A program made the translations under genes and the position numbers. DNA of 64,000 bases. Origin: Rhodoferax_B sp049316285. Its GTDB lineage: Bacteria > Pseudomonadota > Gammaproteobacteria > Burkholderiales > Burkholderiaceae_C. Location of the stretch: assembly GCF_049316285.1 (NCBI RefSeq), contig NZ_JBMOXA010000010.1, positions 1-64,000 of the forward strand, written 5' to 3'. Positions 45,810 through 53,838 of the stretch are shown here, in pieces (position 1 is the first letter of the stretch; each line of letters begins with the position of its first letter). Below the pieces are notes generated by a model that saw only the letters and a list, made by a program, of their open reading frames with translations, was not told the DNA's origin and did no database searches.

Positions 45810-47072
45810 ATGCGGCGCGGCTGGGCTTGGGCTCTGGGTTTGTTCGGCGCGGCACTGATCGCCAGCCTTTTGGCCGGTGCCACGGCGCTTTACCTCGCCA
45901 TCGAAACCCAGGCCCGCGTGGCGCCACCGGCGGTGGCCTTCACGCCAGAACACATAGAGCGCGCCGTGGCGCTGTTCAACAGCAACGACCCGCGCCGCTT
46001 GCGTGTGGGCAGCCCAGGCAAAATCACCGTCTCGCAAGCCGACCTTGACCTCACGGCGCGCTACCTCAGCCAACGCTTTGGCCGCACCGCCTCGCGGCTC
46101 GAGTTACGCGCCGGTGGCGCATCGTGGGCGTCGTCTACGCGGTTGCCAGCCTTACCGCTGGGCACGGCTCACCCCTACCTCAATCTGCAGCTGGAACTGC
46201 GCGTGGACGGCGCAGCCGTCTCCATCAGCCAACTCCACATCGGCCGCTTGCCGCTACCGACCTTGCTGGCCAACCCATTGGCGGCCTTTGCGCTGCAGCA
46301 GTTGCGCGACAACTCGCGCACTATCAGCGCCCTGCTCGACAGCATCACCCAGATACAGGCCAGCCCCACAAGCCTCCAGGTCGACTACACCTGGCGCGGC
46401 CTGCCACCCGATGCCATGGGCAGCCCCCGCTGGTTTGCCGAAGACCAGGCCCGCGTCAAAGCCTATGGGCAATGGTTGGCCACGGCACAAGTCCAGACGC
46501 TGGACGCCCTGCTGCCACCCCTGCTGGCCCTGGCCGCCGCGCGCAGTGCCGACGACACACAAGCCGTGGCCGAGAACCGCGCCGCACTGATTGCACTGGC
46601 CATGTATGTGAACGGTGAACCGCTGAGCGCCTTGCTGCCCAGCAACGAGCCCCTGGTACCTGCCAGCCCGCGGCCGATTCGCTTGAACGGGCGCGCCGAC
46701 TCGGCACAACACTTCACCGTCTCTGCCGCCCTGGCCGCCACCGCCGGCAGCCCGCTGGCCGACGCCGTGGGCCTGTACAAGGAAATCAACGACGCACGCG
46801 GCGGCAGCGGCTTCTCGTTCAACGACCTCGCCGCCGACCGCGCCGGCACCCGCCTGGGCGAACAAGCCAGCGAAACCTTGGCCGGTGCGCGTCGCCTGCA
46901 GCAGTTCATGGCCCAGGGTTCCGCCGTCTTGCTGCCGCCAGTCGACGACCTGCCCGAAGACCTGCAGCAAGCCGACTTCGCGCGCCGCTTCGGCAGCGTC
47001 GATGGGCCTGCGGTACAGCGCTTGCGCGCGGTGATTGAGGAACGGATTGGCGCCTTGCCGCTGTACCGCTGA
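45810..47072 (+). CDS. Uncharacterised membrane-anchored protein
   Basis: A 420-residue protein with one N-terminal membrane segment (WALGLFGAALIASLLAGATALYLAI, about 7-31) and a large domain predicted outside the cytoplasm. Segments such as LDLTARYLSQRFGRTASRLELRAGG and YLNLQLELRVDGAAVSISQLHIGRLPLP suggest repeated beta strands like those of membrane-anchored AsmA-like or LEA-type proteins, but I cannot assign a family. It begins 12 bases after the Mrr-like gene and is the last of the co-directional cluster. Confidence 0.65.
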   Translation: MRRGWAWALGLFGAALIASLLAGATALYLAIETQARVAPPAVAFTPEHIERAVALFNSNDPRRLRVGSPGKITVSQADLDLTARYLSQRFGRTASRLELRAGGASWASSTRLPALPLGTAHPYLNLQLELRVDGAAVSISQLHIGRLPLPTLLANPLAAFALQQLRDNSRTISALLDSITQIQASPTSLQVDYTWRGLPPDAMGSPRWFAEDQARVKAYGQWLATAQVQTLDALLPPLLALAAARSADDTQAVAENRAALIALAMYVNGEPLSALLPSNEPLVPASPRPIRLNGRADSAQHFTVSAALAATAGSPLADAVGLYKEINDARGGSGFSFNDLAADRAGTRLGEQASETLAGARRLQQFMAQGSAVLLPPVDDLPEDLQQADFARRFGSVDGPAVQRLRAVIEERIGALPLYR

Positions 47073-47147
47073 CCACAAGCCAAGGCGCGCAGAGGGAGCG
47101 GCTTGAGCGAAACTATGCGCTGACCTTCACTACCCCAGGAGCCCGCC

Positions 47148-47453
47148 ATGATCACCTGCCACCTGCGCTACGTCATCGATCCCTTCAAGCTCAAGGAGTT
47201 TGAGCACTACGGCAAGGTCTGGATTCCGCTGGTGAAGAAATTTGGCGGCATTCACCACGGTTATCTGCTGCCGTCTGAGGGCGCGAACAATATTGCGCTG
47301 GCATCGTTCTCGTTTCCGTCGTTGGCCGCCTACGAGGAATACCGCGCCAAGTCGTTCAACGACGCCGAATGCCTGGCGGCGTTCAAATACGCCGAAGAAA
47401 CACGCTGCATCGTGAGCTACGAGCGCACCTTCTTTAGGCCGGTGTTTGAGTAA
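47148..47453 (+). CDS. NIPSNAP family protein
   Basis: A 101-residue ferredoxin-like dimeric alpha/beta barrel protein: ITCHLRYVIDPFKLKEFEHYGKVWIPLVKKFGGIHHGYLLPSEG, then ALASFSFPSLAAYEEYRAKSFNDAE. AGGAG is six bases before the ATG. Function of bacterial NIPSNAP proteins is not established. It converges on the nuclease-LOG gene with a 7-base gap. Confidence 0.9.
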   Translation: MITCHLRYVIDPFKLKEFEHYGKVWIPLVKKFGGIHHGYLLPSEGANNIALASFSFPSLAAYEEYRAKSFNDAECLAAFKYAEETRCIVSYERTFFRPVFE

Positions 47454-47460
47454 GCCATGG

Positions 47461-49098
47461 CTACTTCAGGTTCACCCGCGCCTGCACCGCCTCAAACAAT
47501 ACATCCACGTTTTCCACGTGGGTGACGCGGCTGTAGACCTCTTCGCGGCGTAGTGTGCCGCGCGCCACCATGTCATCAACCAGCGCGTAGAACGTGGCCC
47601 AGTGAGTGGCTTTGTGGCCGATCAGGAACACCGGCACGGGTGTGAGTTGTTTGCTCTTCAAGCTTTCTATCGCCTGGAAGATCTCCCACGCGGTGCCGGT
47701 GCCACCGGGGCCGATGATGATCACGGCGGAATGCGCCAGCATGGCGCTTTCGCGCATGGCCACGCTTGTGAAGATCAGGCCGTCGCTGGTGATGGCTTGG
47801 CCCTTGTAAGGCCAGAAGGCGACCAGTGGGTCGTGCTTGGGGTCGTAGTAGGTGGTGTAGCCAATGCTGGGGCCACCAGCCTCGGTGGCGCCCCGGCTCG
47901 CGGCTTCCATCAGGCCCGGACCGGCGCCGGTGAGTATGGGCAGCTTGCCGCCGTACTGCCGCGTCCACTTCTCGGCGAAGGTGCGCACACCGCTGTACAG
48001 CGCGTTGTTGGCGGCGGCGATGGCCGGGTCTGGGTTGGCACTGGCCTCGCCTATGCGTGAGCTGCCATAGATGCCAACAAAACCGTTCGGGTACCTGGTT
48101 TTCTTGAACAGATCGGCGCAGTAGGCATCGCGGGCGAAGTCGTCGGGGCTGAGCTGGTCTTCGGTGCCGCCGTAGGGGCCGGCGTAGAAGGCCATGCCGG
48201 GCACGCCTGGGCAGCGCTCGCCCGATGCCAAGGCCAGGTTCAACACGGCACTCAGGCGCACGCTGGCCTTCTGCAGTTGCTCCTGGGCCAGCGGCCAGAA
48301 GCTGGCCTGGTAACGCGCCAGCGAGGCATCGTTTTTGACGGGCGGCACATTGAGGTAGGCGGCGGCCGCCAGCAGGTGGGTTTGGTTGACCCACTGCACC
48401 ACATCCGATTCACGTGCGTTGTATTGCGGGGCCCAGGCACGGCGTTGCTCGGGCGAAATGGCGGCATCCATCTGCTCGGCGGCCTTTTGCACGGCGGCAC
48501 GGTCGTACGTGTAGTCGGCGCCCAAAACCCAGCCGTAGTGTTTTTCGATGAGGCCGCTGTCCCACACGGCATGCAGGTTTTTCGCGCGCTCCGAATAGGC
48601 AAAGGCCAGCAAGTTGCCGCCACGGTCCTGGTTGTCGGTGACGTGCATGGGCTGATGCACGTCACCCACCAGATGGGTGACCCACTTCAGCGCCTGCAGC
48701 CGCTCGCCATCAGGCTTTTTGCGGTCGGCTAGCACGCGGGTGGCGTCGGCAAGCTTGGCGACGATGCAGGTCAGCTCGGGCACTCGGCGGTTGTCTTTGT
48801 CGCCGTGGCAGTCACGGTCTTCAACATAGGTTTGCTCGGACAGCGGAATGTTGACGTAGTGCGCCGGGCCGGTATCGGGGTGGCTGTTGCGGTGGGCATC
48901 GGCCCATGACGCCACATCTTCCAGGCTTTTGGCGTTCTCCAGCGCCAGCAGGCGCAACACCTCGGCCTTGGCCACGGGCACCAGGTGCGCTTGCGCCATG
49001 TTGGCGATGAGCGCGTGGCCCTCGGTACCAAAAGCTTGTACGTTGGCCGAGAGGCCTGAGGCCATCACGGCGGCCACCACAACTGCTGCAAGTTTCAT
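47461..49098 (-). CDS. Secreted S1/P1-type nuclease fused to a LOG/TIGR00730 phosphoribohydrolase-like domain
   Basis: A single 545-residue frame. Residues 1-22 are a signal peptide (cleavage VQA/FGTEGH). Residues 23 to about 290 are an S1/P1 nuclease with all trinuclear-zinc ligands: the new N-terminus F23 (Trp in most members), H28, D67 in SWAD, H80, H142 and D146 in THLVGDVHQPMH with H152, H176 and D180 in NLHAVWD. After a linker, residues about 338-545 are a LOG-family domain: GIYGSSRIG, ILTGAGPGLMEAASRGA, MRESAMLAHSAVIIIGPGGTGTAWE (PGGxGTxxE at 464-472). S1/P1 enzymes cut single-stranded nucleic acid to 5'-nucleotides; LOG enzymes cleave 5'-nucleotides to base and ribose 5-phosphate. Both are presumably exported. 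AGGGG precedes the ATG by six bases. Confidence 0.9.
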   Translation of the reverse strand: MKLAAVVVAAVMASGLSANVQAFGTEGHALIANMAQAHLVPVAKAEVLRLLALENAKSLEDVASWADAHRNSHPDTGPAHYVNIPLSEQTYVEDRDCHGDKDNRRVPELTCIVAKLADATRVLADRKKPDGERLQALKWVTHLVGDVHQPMHVTDNQDRGGNLLAFAYSERAKNLHAVWDSGLIEKHYGWVLGADYTYDRAAVQKAAEQMDAAISPEQRRAWAPQYNARESDVVQWVNQTHLLAAAAYLNVPPVKNDASLARYQASFWPLAQEQLQKASVRLSAVLNLALASGERCPGVPGMAFYAGPYGGTEDQLSPDDFARDAYCADLFKKTRYPNGFVGIYGSSRIGEASANPDPAIAAANNALYSGVRTFAEKWTRQYGGKLPILTGAGPGLMEAASRGATEAGGPSIGYTTYYDPKHDPLVAFWPYKGQAITSDGLIFTSVAMRESAMLAHSAVIIIGPGGTGTAWEIFQAIESLKSKQLTPVPVFLIGHKATHWATFYALVDDMVARGTLRREEVYSRVTHVENVDVLFEAVQARVNLK

Positions 49099-49198
49099 GA
49101 GCGCCCCTGGGTTTGTGAACCAAATATTAGCGCCAGGGCCGCGCATCAAGCGAAGGCGTTGCCCATCTTTGCAAAGCCGTTGCGGCTATGCAACCAGC

Positions 49199-50911
49199 CT
49201 AGCCCTGGGCCGCGTTCTCCGCTTCCTGCAGCGTGCGCCACATCACCTTGCCGGCGCCGCTCTTGGGCAGCGCCTCGACAAATGCCACGTGTGTGGGCGC
49301 TTTGTAGACGGCCATGTTTTCGCGGCACCAGGCGATCATCTCGGCCTCGCTGACCTGGCCTTGATGGCTGGCGCGCAGCACCACCACGGCTTTGACACTT
49401 TCGCCCCGGTAGCTGTCGCGTGTGGAGATCACACACGCTTCCTGCACCGCCGGGTGGCGGAACATCAGCGCCTCCACCTCGGCCGGCCAGACCTTGTAGC
49501 CGCTGGCGTTGATCATGCGTTTCAGCCGGTCGGTCAGGTAGAAAAAACCATCGGCATCGACACGGCCCAGGTCGCCGGTGCGGAAGAAACGCTTGCCGTC
49601 GAGCTGCACAAACGTGGCCTCGGTGGCGTCGGGCCGCTTCCAGTAGCCGTGGAACAGCTGCGGGCCGTGGGTGATGATTTCGCCGGATTCACCCACGGGC
49701 ATTTCTTGCAGCGTCTCGGGATCGACCACACGCGAGTCAACCCCCATGAACGGAATGCCCAGGCACTGCTGGTGCGGATGCTCATACGGGTTGCTGTGAG
49801 ATGCCGCTGCCGTTTCGGTCAGGCCGTAGCCTTCGTTGTAGCGCAGGCCGTATTGCTCCAGCAGGCGCTGCGCCACCGCCTGTGGCATGGCCGCACCACC
49901 ACCGCCGATATAGACCAGGCTGGACAAATCGAATTGCGCCATGTTGGGGCTGGCCAGCAGGTCGACCACCATGGTGGGGATATTGGTCCAGTGTGTCACG
50001 CGCCACTGCGAGATCAGGCGGCCGGCCAGTTCGCGGTCCCAGCGCGGCATGATGATGATGGTGGCGCCGCAGTAGATGTTGCAGTGGAGCATGCTGACCA
50101 TGCCCGTGACGTGGAACATTGGAATGACCGCCAGCGTCATGTTCTCGGAGGTGCACGCCCCCCACACGGCGCTGGCCACGGCGTTGTGCATGATGCTGGC
50201 GTGCCGGTGCATGCAGCCCTTGGGCAGGCCGGTGGTGCCGCTGGTGTAGGGCAGCAACGCCAGGTCTTGCGGGCCCACGACCAGCGTGGGCGCGGGCACC
50301 GAGGCATTGGCCATCAGCGCGCTCCAGTTGTGGATTTGCGCGCTGGGCGCTTCTGGCAAGTCGGGCACGGCGGTCAGCCATTCGCGCCAGGCGGCTGAGG
50401 GGGCGTTGTCGCCGCTCACATTCGCATCAAAGCTATCGGTGTAGCGGGTCAGCACCAGGTGCATCAGGCGCTGGTTGGGCGGCAATACGTCGTTGGCCTG
50501 CAGCAGCATGGGCGCCAGGTCGGCGGTGGTGATGGCCAGCTTGGCCTCGGGGTCGAGGATGTAGTGCTTCAGCTCTTCGGCACGGTTCATGGGATTCACC
50601 GGCACCACCACCGCGTTGGCCCGCAGAATCGCAAAGTGCGCCACCACCAGTTGCGGGCAGTTCTGCATATTGAGCAACACGCGGTCACCGCGCTGCACCC
50701 CCATGGCGGCCAAGTGGCTGGCCAGGCGCTCGGCCTGCGCCAGCAATTCGGCATAGCTGATCACACTGCCAAAGAACACCAGCGCGGCCTTGTGCGGGTA
50801 GCGGCGGGCACTGGTGGCCAGGTTGTCCCACAGCGAGGTGGCGGGCACGGTGATCTGGTGTGGCAGGCGGCGGGGCCAGAAGCGGAAGTGGGCGCGTGGG
50901 CTTGCAGGCAT
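49199..50911 (-). CDS. Acyl-CoA synthetase (AMP-forming), long-chain type
   Basis: A 570-residue adenylate-forming enzyme: P-loop-like YTSGTTGLPKGCMHRHASIMHN, LAVIPMFHVTGMVSML, YNEGYGLTETAAASHSNP, GYWKRPDATEATF, and the hinge and catalytic lysine region RTGDLGRVDADGFFYLTDRLKRMINASGYKVWPAEVE ... PKSGAGKVMWR (Lys conserved). It activates a fatty or other carboxylic acid to its CoA ester; chain length is not readable. The ATG at 50911 has AGGAG ten bases upstream; a 42-codon upstream extension is not family-like. Confidence 0.92.
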   Translation of the reverse strand: MPASPRAHFRFWPRRLPHQITVPATSLWDNLATSARRYPHKAALVFFGSVISYAELLAQAERLASHLAAMGVQRGDRVLLNMQNCPQLVVAHFAILRANAVVVPVNPMNRAEELKHYILDPEAKLAITTADLAPMLLQANDVLPPNQRLMHLVLTRYTDSFDANVSGDNAPSAAWREWLTAVPDLPEAPSAQIHNWSALMANASVPAPTLVVGPQDLALLPYTSGTTGLPKGCMHRHASIMHNAVASAVWGACTSENMTLAVIPMFHVTGMVSMLHCNIYCGATIIIMPRWDRELAGRLISQWRVTHWTNIPTMVVDLLASPNMAQFDLSSLVYIGGGGAAMPQAVAQRLLEQYGLRYNEGYGLTETAAASHSNPYEHPHQQCLGIPFMGVDSRVVDPETLQEMPVGESGEIITHGPQLFHGYWKRPDATEATFVQLDGKRFFRTGDLGRVDADGFFYLTDRLKRMINASGYKVWPAEVEALMFRHPAVQEACVISTRDSYRGESVKAVVVLRASHQGQVSEAEMIAWCRENMAVYKAPTHVAFVEALPKSGAGKVMWRTLQEAENAAQG

Positions 50912-51282
50912 GCGAGTTGTCTCCTGGTCGGAAGGTCGGCGGCCCTGCCGTGTATGGCGGGCGCTCTGAAATGCATCAACGCAGCATACGGAACCCCACC
51001 GTACCTGCCTAGCCGGGGCAGCCCGCACCTCTGTCACCTTTGTTCAGGATTTAAGCCAAACGGCCCCTTTGCGCCTGCTGCATATGCGCAAGCAGCTTCT
51101 GTTTTAGGAGCACTCGATTTCACCCTCGAAACATCAACACACATCTTGGTGCATGTTTCGCAACGCCCTGCCCTCAGGCCCCGCGCTTGGTGCAGCACAC
51201 GCCAGGTGGCCCACGCAAATGAACCGAATAGGTGCATCAATCTTGTATATCAGTTGGCATGGCTTGTGCGTACTGATCTGAT
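50912..51282. other. Divergent intergenic region between the acyl-CoA ligase and the FCD regulator
   Basis: No gene was seen in these 371 bases. They hold a reversed 26-base interspersed repeat (51086-51111) and an inverted pair overlapping the regulator start (51247-51284). The rest shows no recognisable site. Confidence 0.5.
51086..51111 (-). repeat. 26-bp interspersed repeat copy (reverse orientation)
   Basis: On the minus strand it reads GCTCCTAAAACAG then AAGCTGCTTGCGC, matching the copy at 41908-41933 in length and in the GCTnC...AGCTGC[CT]TGCGC frame. Confidence 0.55.
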
Positions 51283-51284
51283 AT
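51247..51284. promoter_or_regulatory. Inverted repeat overlapping the FCD regulator start
   Basis: ATATCAG (51247-51253) and CTGATAT (51278-51284) are exact inverted copies 24 bases apart; the second covers the first two bases of the ATG. Binding of a dimer could block transcription or initiation of the regulator-transporter operon (inference). Confidence 0.4.
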
Positions 51285-52110
51285 GACAACCGCAGCAGAA
51301 ATAAGCGAACGCATCATCGAAGCAGTGATGGCGCAGAAGCTCGCGCCCGGTGCACGCCTGGGTGAGCAGCCGCTAGCGCTGCTGTTTGATTGCAGCCGCA
51401 CCGTGGTGCGTGAAGCGCTCACGCGGCTGGCCGCACGCGGCATCGTCACCGTGAGTGCCCGGCGCGGCTGGTATGTGATCGAACCCTCGCAAGAAGAAGC
51501 ACGTGAGGCGTTTGAGGCGCGCCGTGTGATCGAGACCGGCCTGATCCGCACCCTGCCTGCCGTGGGCAAACCCGCCATCAAGCGACTGAAGCAACACCTG
51601 AGTCGCGAGAAGGCGGCGCTGGCTAGCGACGACGTGGGCGCACGCAGTTACCTGCTGGGCGACTTTCATGTGTGCCTGGCCGAGTGTCTGGGCAACAGCC
51701 TGCTGGCCGACACGCTGCGCGACTTCACCGCGCGCACCACACTCATCGCCATGCTCTACCAGTCGTCGCACAACGCGGCGCAATCATGTGAAGAACACGT
51801 ACAAATCGTTGCCGCGCTGGAGCGTGGCGACATGGCGCTGGCCGAACAGTTGATGCGCGAGCACATCGGCACCGTGCAGGACGCGCTGCGCCTGGCGCCT
51901 AGCATCGACCCGCTGGCCGAGCTGCGCCACGCCTTGGCACCCGTGGGTAAACAAACCAAGGCACAGGACTTGCTCACCAGCAAAAATGTCACGAACGTCT
52001 CACCCCAACCGAAACCTGCAGCCAACGGCAAACGTGGCAAGCAGCACCCTGCCCGCGCTATTTCCTCTACCGACGACGACCCATCCACCTACCTAGGAGC
52101 TTTGTTATGA
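51283..52110 (+). CDS. GntR-family (FCD subfamily) transcriptional regulator
   Basis: A 275-residue regulator: winged helix AEISERIIEAVMAQKLAPGARLGEQPLALLFDCSRTVVREALTRLAARGIVTVSARRGWYV, then an all-helical FCD ligand domain with the metal-binding DFH (in LLGDFHVCLAE), EEHVQIVAALERGD and MREHI. A 50-residue Lys/Pro-rich C-terminal tail is additional. Its stop overlaps the start of the binding-protein gene by four bases, which is unusual for a regulator and implies co-translation with the transporter it probably controls. Confidence 0.92.
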   Translation: MTTAAEISERIIEAVMAQKLAPGARLGEQPLALLFDCSRTVVREALTRLAARGIVTVSARRGWYVIEPSQEEAREAFEARRVIETGLIRTLPAVGKPAIKRLKQHLSREKAALASDDVGARSYLLGDFHVCLAECLGNSLLADTLRDFTARTTLIAMLYQSSHNAAQSCEEHVQIVAALERGDMALAEQLMREHIGTVQDALRLAPSIDPLAELRHALAPVGKQTKAQDLLTSKNVTNVSPQPKPAANGKRGKQHPARAISSTDDDPSTYLGALL

Positions 52111-52901
52111 ACAAGTCGAAACGCCACCTCTCCATCACCATCGCCGCCTTGGCCCTGCTCGGCGCCGCTGGCAGCGCCATGGCACAAACCGCGTTGGACG
52201 ACGTGCTCAAGGCCAAGAAGATCACCATCGCCATCCCCACAGACTACCCGCCTTACGGTTTTGTCGGCACCGACCTGAAGCCCCAAGGCCTGGACATCGA
52301 CATGGCCAAGCTGATCGCCAGCAAACTGGGCGTGGAACTGGAATTGGCCCCCGTGACCAGCGCCAACCGCATCCCCTACCTGCAGACCAAGAAGGCCGAA
52401 TTGGTGATCTCCACCCTGGGCAAGAACCCCGAGCGTGAAAAGGTGATCGACTTCACCGCCGCCTACTCGCCCTTCTTCCAGGCGGTGTTTGGCCCCAAGA
52501 GCATGAACATCAAAAGCTGGGCCGACCTGAACGGCAAAACCGTGGGCGTGACGCGCGGCGCCATGGAAGACCAGGAACTCGGCAAGCTCGCCCCCGCCGG
52601 CACCGACGTGAAACGTTTTGAAGACAACAACGTCACCGTGTCGTCCTTCGTCTCGGGCCAGGTGCAACTGATCGCCACCGGCGCATCGGTGGCCGGCAGC
52701 ATGATGGCCAAGAACCCGCAACTCAACACCGAATACAAGCTGCTGCTGAAAGACTCGCCCAACTTCATAGGCGTGGCCAAGGGTGAGGACAAGCTGCGCC
52801 TGAAGGTCAACGAAATCATTGTCGACGCCAAGAAGAGCGGCGAACTCGACAAGATGGCCAACAAGTGGCTGGGTCGTCCAGCAGGCGACCTGCCTCTGTA
52901 A
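52107..52901 (+). CDS. Amino-acid ABC transporter substrate-binding protein
   Basis: A 264-residue SBP_bac_3 protein with signal peptide ending AMAQ and the family core KKITIAIPTDYPPYGFVGTDLKPQGLDIDMAKLIASKLGVELELAPVTSANRIPYLQTKKAELVISTLGKNPEREKVIDFT, then LNGKTVGVTRGAMEDQEL. The arginine in TSANRIPYL and the late D are ligands for amino acids; the side chain specificity is unknown. The stop TAA starts hairpin element B, which separates it from the first permease gene. Confidence 0.92.
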   Translation: MNKSKRHLSITIAALALLGAAGSAMAQTALDDVLKAKKITIAIPTDYPPYGFVGTDLKPQGLDIDMAKLIASKLGVELELAPVTSANRIPYLQTKKAELVISTLGKNPEREKVIDFTAAYSPFFQAVFGPKSMNIKSWADLNGKTVGVTRGAMEDQELGKLAPAGTDVKRFEDNNVTVSSFVSGQVQLIATGASVAGSMMAKNPQLNTEYKLLLKDSPNFIGVAKGEDKLRLKVNEIIVDAKKSGELDKMANKWLGRPAGDLPL

Positions 52902-53004
52902 TTCCGCTCCCAGATCAAGCGTGCACTTTGTCGACTTCGCTTGCCTTACGCCTTGTAATGTCTGCGCTTCGTCTTCGCGTTCACGCTTGATCTGGAAACG
53001 GAAT
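52901..53004. repeat. Long-hairpin element B (104 bp, 23-bp imperfect arms)
   Basis: Left arm 52901-52923 and right arm 52982-53004 pair at 21 of 23 positions (ATTCCG...CCAGATCAAGCGTG). The interior (CACTTTGTCGACTTCGCTTG ... TGTAATGTCTGCGCTTCG ... TCTTCGCGT) differs from element A by one base insertion over about 57 bases, while the arms have changed on both sides so as to stay paired. It lies inside an ABC-transporter operon, directly after the binding-protein stop. Confidence 0.9.
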
Positions 53005-53054
53005 ATCTTTTACAGCTCGCACCTAAGCAGCCTCGCGCAAGGACGCCCATCGCC

Positions 53055-53726
53055 ATGAAAATCGCTTTCGACTTTTCCGCCATCCTGAGCCAATGGCCCT
53101 TGCTTCTCAAGGGCGTGGGCTGGACCTTGTGGTTGACGCTGATCGCCACCGTCATAGGCCTGGTGCTGGGCATTGCCTGCGCCTGGGTGCGCAGCCGCGA
53201 AACACGTGCGCCCAAATGGCTGCAATGGCTGGTGTCCATCTACGTGGAGTTGATCCGCAACACGCCGTTCATCGTGCAGTTGTTCTTCATCTTCTTCGGC
53301 CTGCCCGCCATGGGTTTCAAGCTGTCACCCGAAGTCGCCTCCATCCTGGCCATGGTGATCAACCTCGCGGCCTACGCCACCGAGATCATCCGCGCCGGCA
53401 TCGATGCCACACCCAAGGGCCAGATTGAAGCTGCCGTGAGCCTGGCGCTGAACCGCATGCAGGTGTTCACACGTGTGGTGCTGCCACCGGCCATGAAGAA
53501 GATCTGGCCGTCGCTGGTGAGCCAGATCATCATCGTGATGCTGGGTTCGGCGGTGTGCGGGCAAATCTCCACCCAGGAGCTGAGCTACGCCGCCAACCTG
53601 ATACAGAGCCGCAACTTCCGCGCGTTTGAAGCCTTCATCGTGGCCACGCTGATCTACCTGGCCTTGGCCATGGGCGTGCGCCGCCTGCTGAACTGGATAG
53701 GCCCTCGCTTTGTCTACGGCCGCTAA
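53055..53726 (+). CDS. Amino-acid ABC transporter permease (HisM/GlnP type)
   Basis: A 223-residue inner-membrane permease with about five segments and the EAA-type loop EIIRAGIDATPKGQIEAAVSLALNRMQVFTRVVLPPAMKKIWPSL. YVELIRNTPFIVQLFFIFFGLP is the family's N-terminal signature. It pairs with the permease at 53839-54504. Confidence 0.93.
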   Translation: MKIAFDFSAILSQWPLLLKGVGWTLWLTLIATVIGLVLGIACAWVRSRETRAPKWLQWLVSIYVELIRNTPFIVQLFFIFFGLPAMGFKLSPEVASILAMVINLAAYATEIIRAGIDATPKGQIEAAVSLALNRMQVFTRVVLPPAMKKIWPSLVSQIIIVMLGSAVCGQISTQELSYAANLIQSRNFRAFEAFIVATLIYLALAMGVRRLLNWIGPRFVYGR

Positions 53727-53769
53727 GAACATGAGTCCCCAGGCTACCTCACTGCGTGTACTCGCTACC

Positions 53770-53816
53770 CCCCAAGGGGCTGCGGCCTGCCCTTGGGGCG
53801 GCTCCGCGCGCAGGCC
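53770..53816. repeat. CCCCAAGGG/CCCTTGGGG hairpin element between the permease genes
   Basis: CCCCAAGGG (53770-53778) pairs with CCCTTGGGG (53790-53798). GGCCTGC (53784-53790) can instead pair with GCAGGCC (53810-53816), and the two stems share one base, so the folds compete. I recall similar sequences repeated in Comamonadaceae genomes. The element fills most of the 112-base gap. Confidence 0.6.
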
Positions 53817-53838
53817 CCACTTCGTTTAAGGATCCACC

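Noticed and set aside
53725..53838. Permease gap as a possible small gene
   Set aside because: No start/ribosome-site combination; the gap is filled by inverted repeats.
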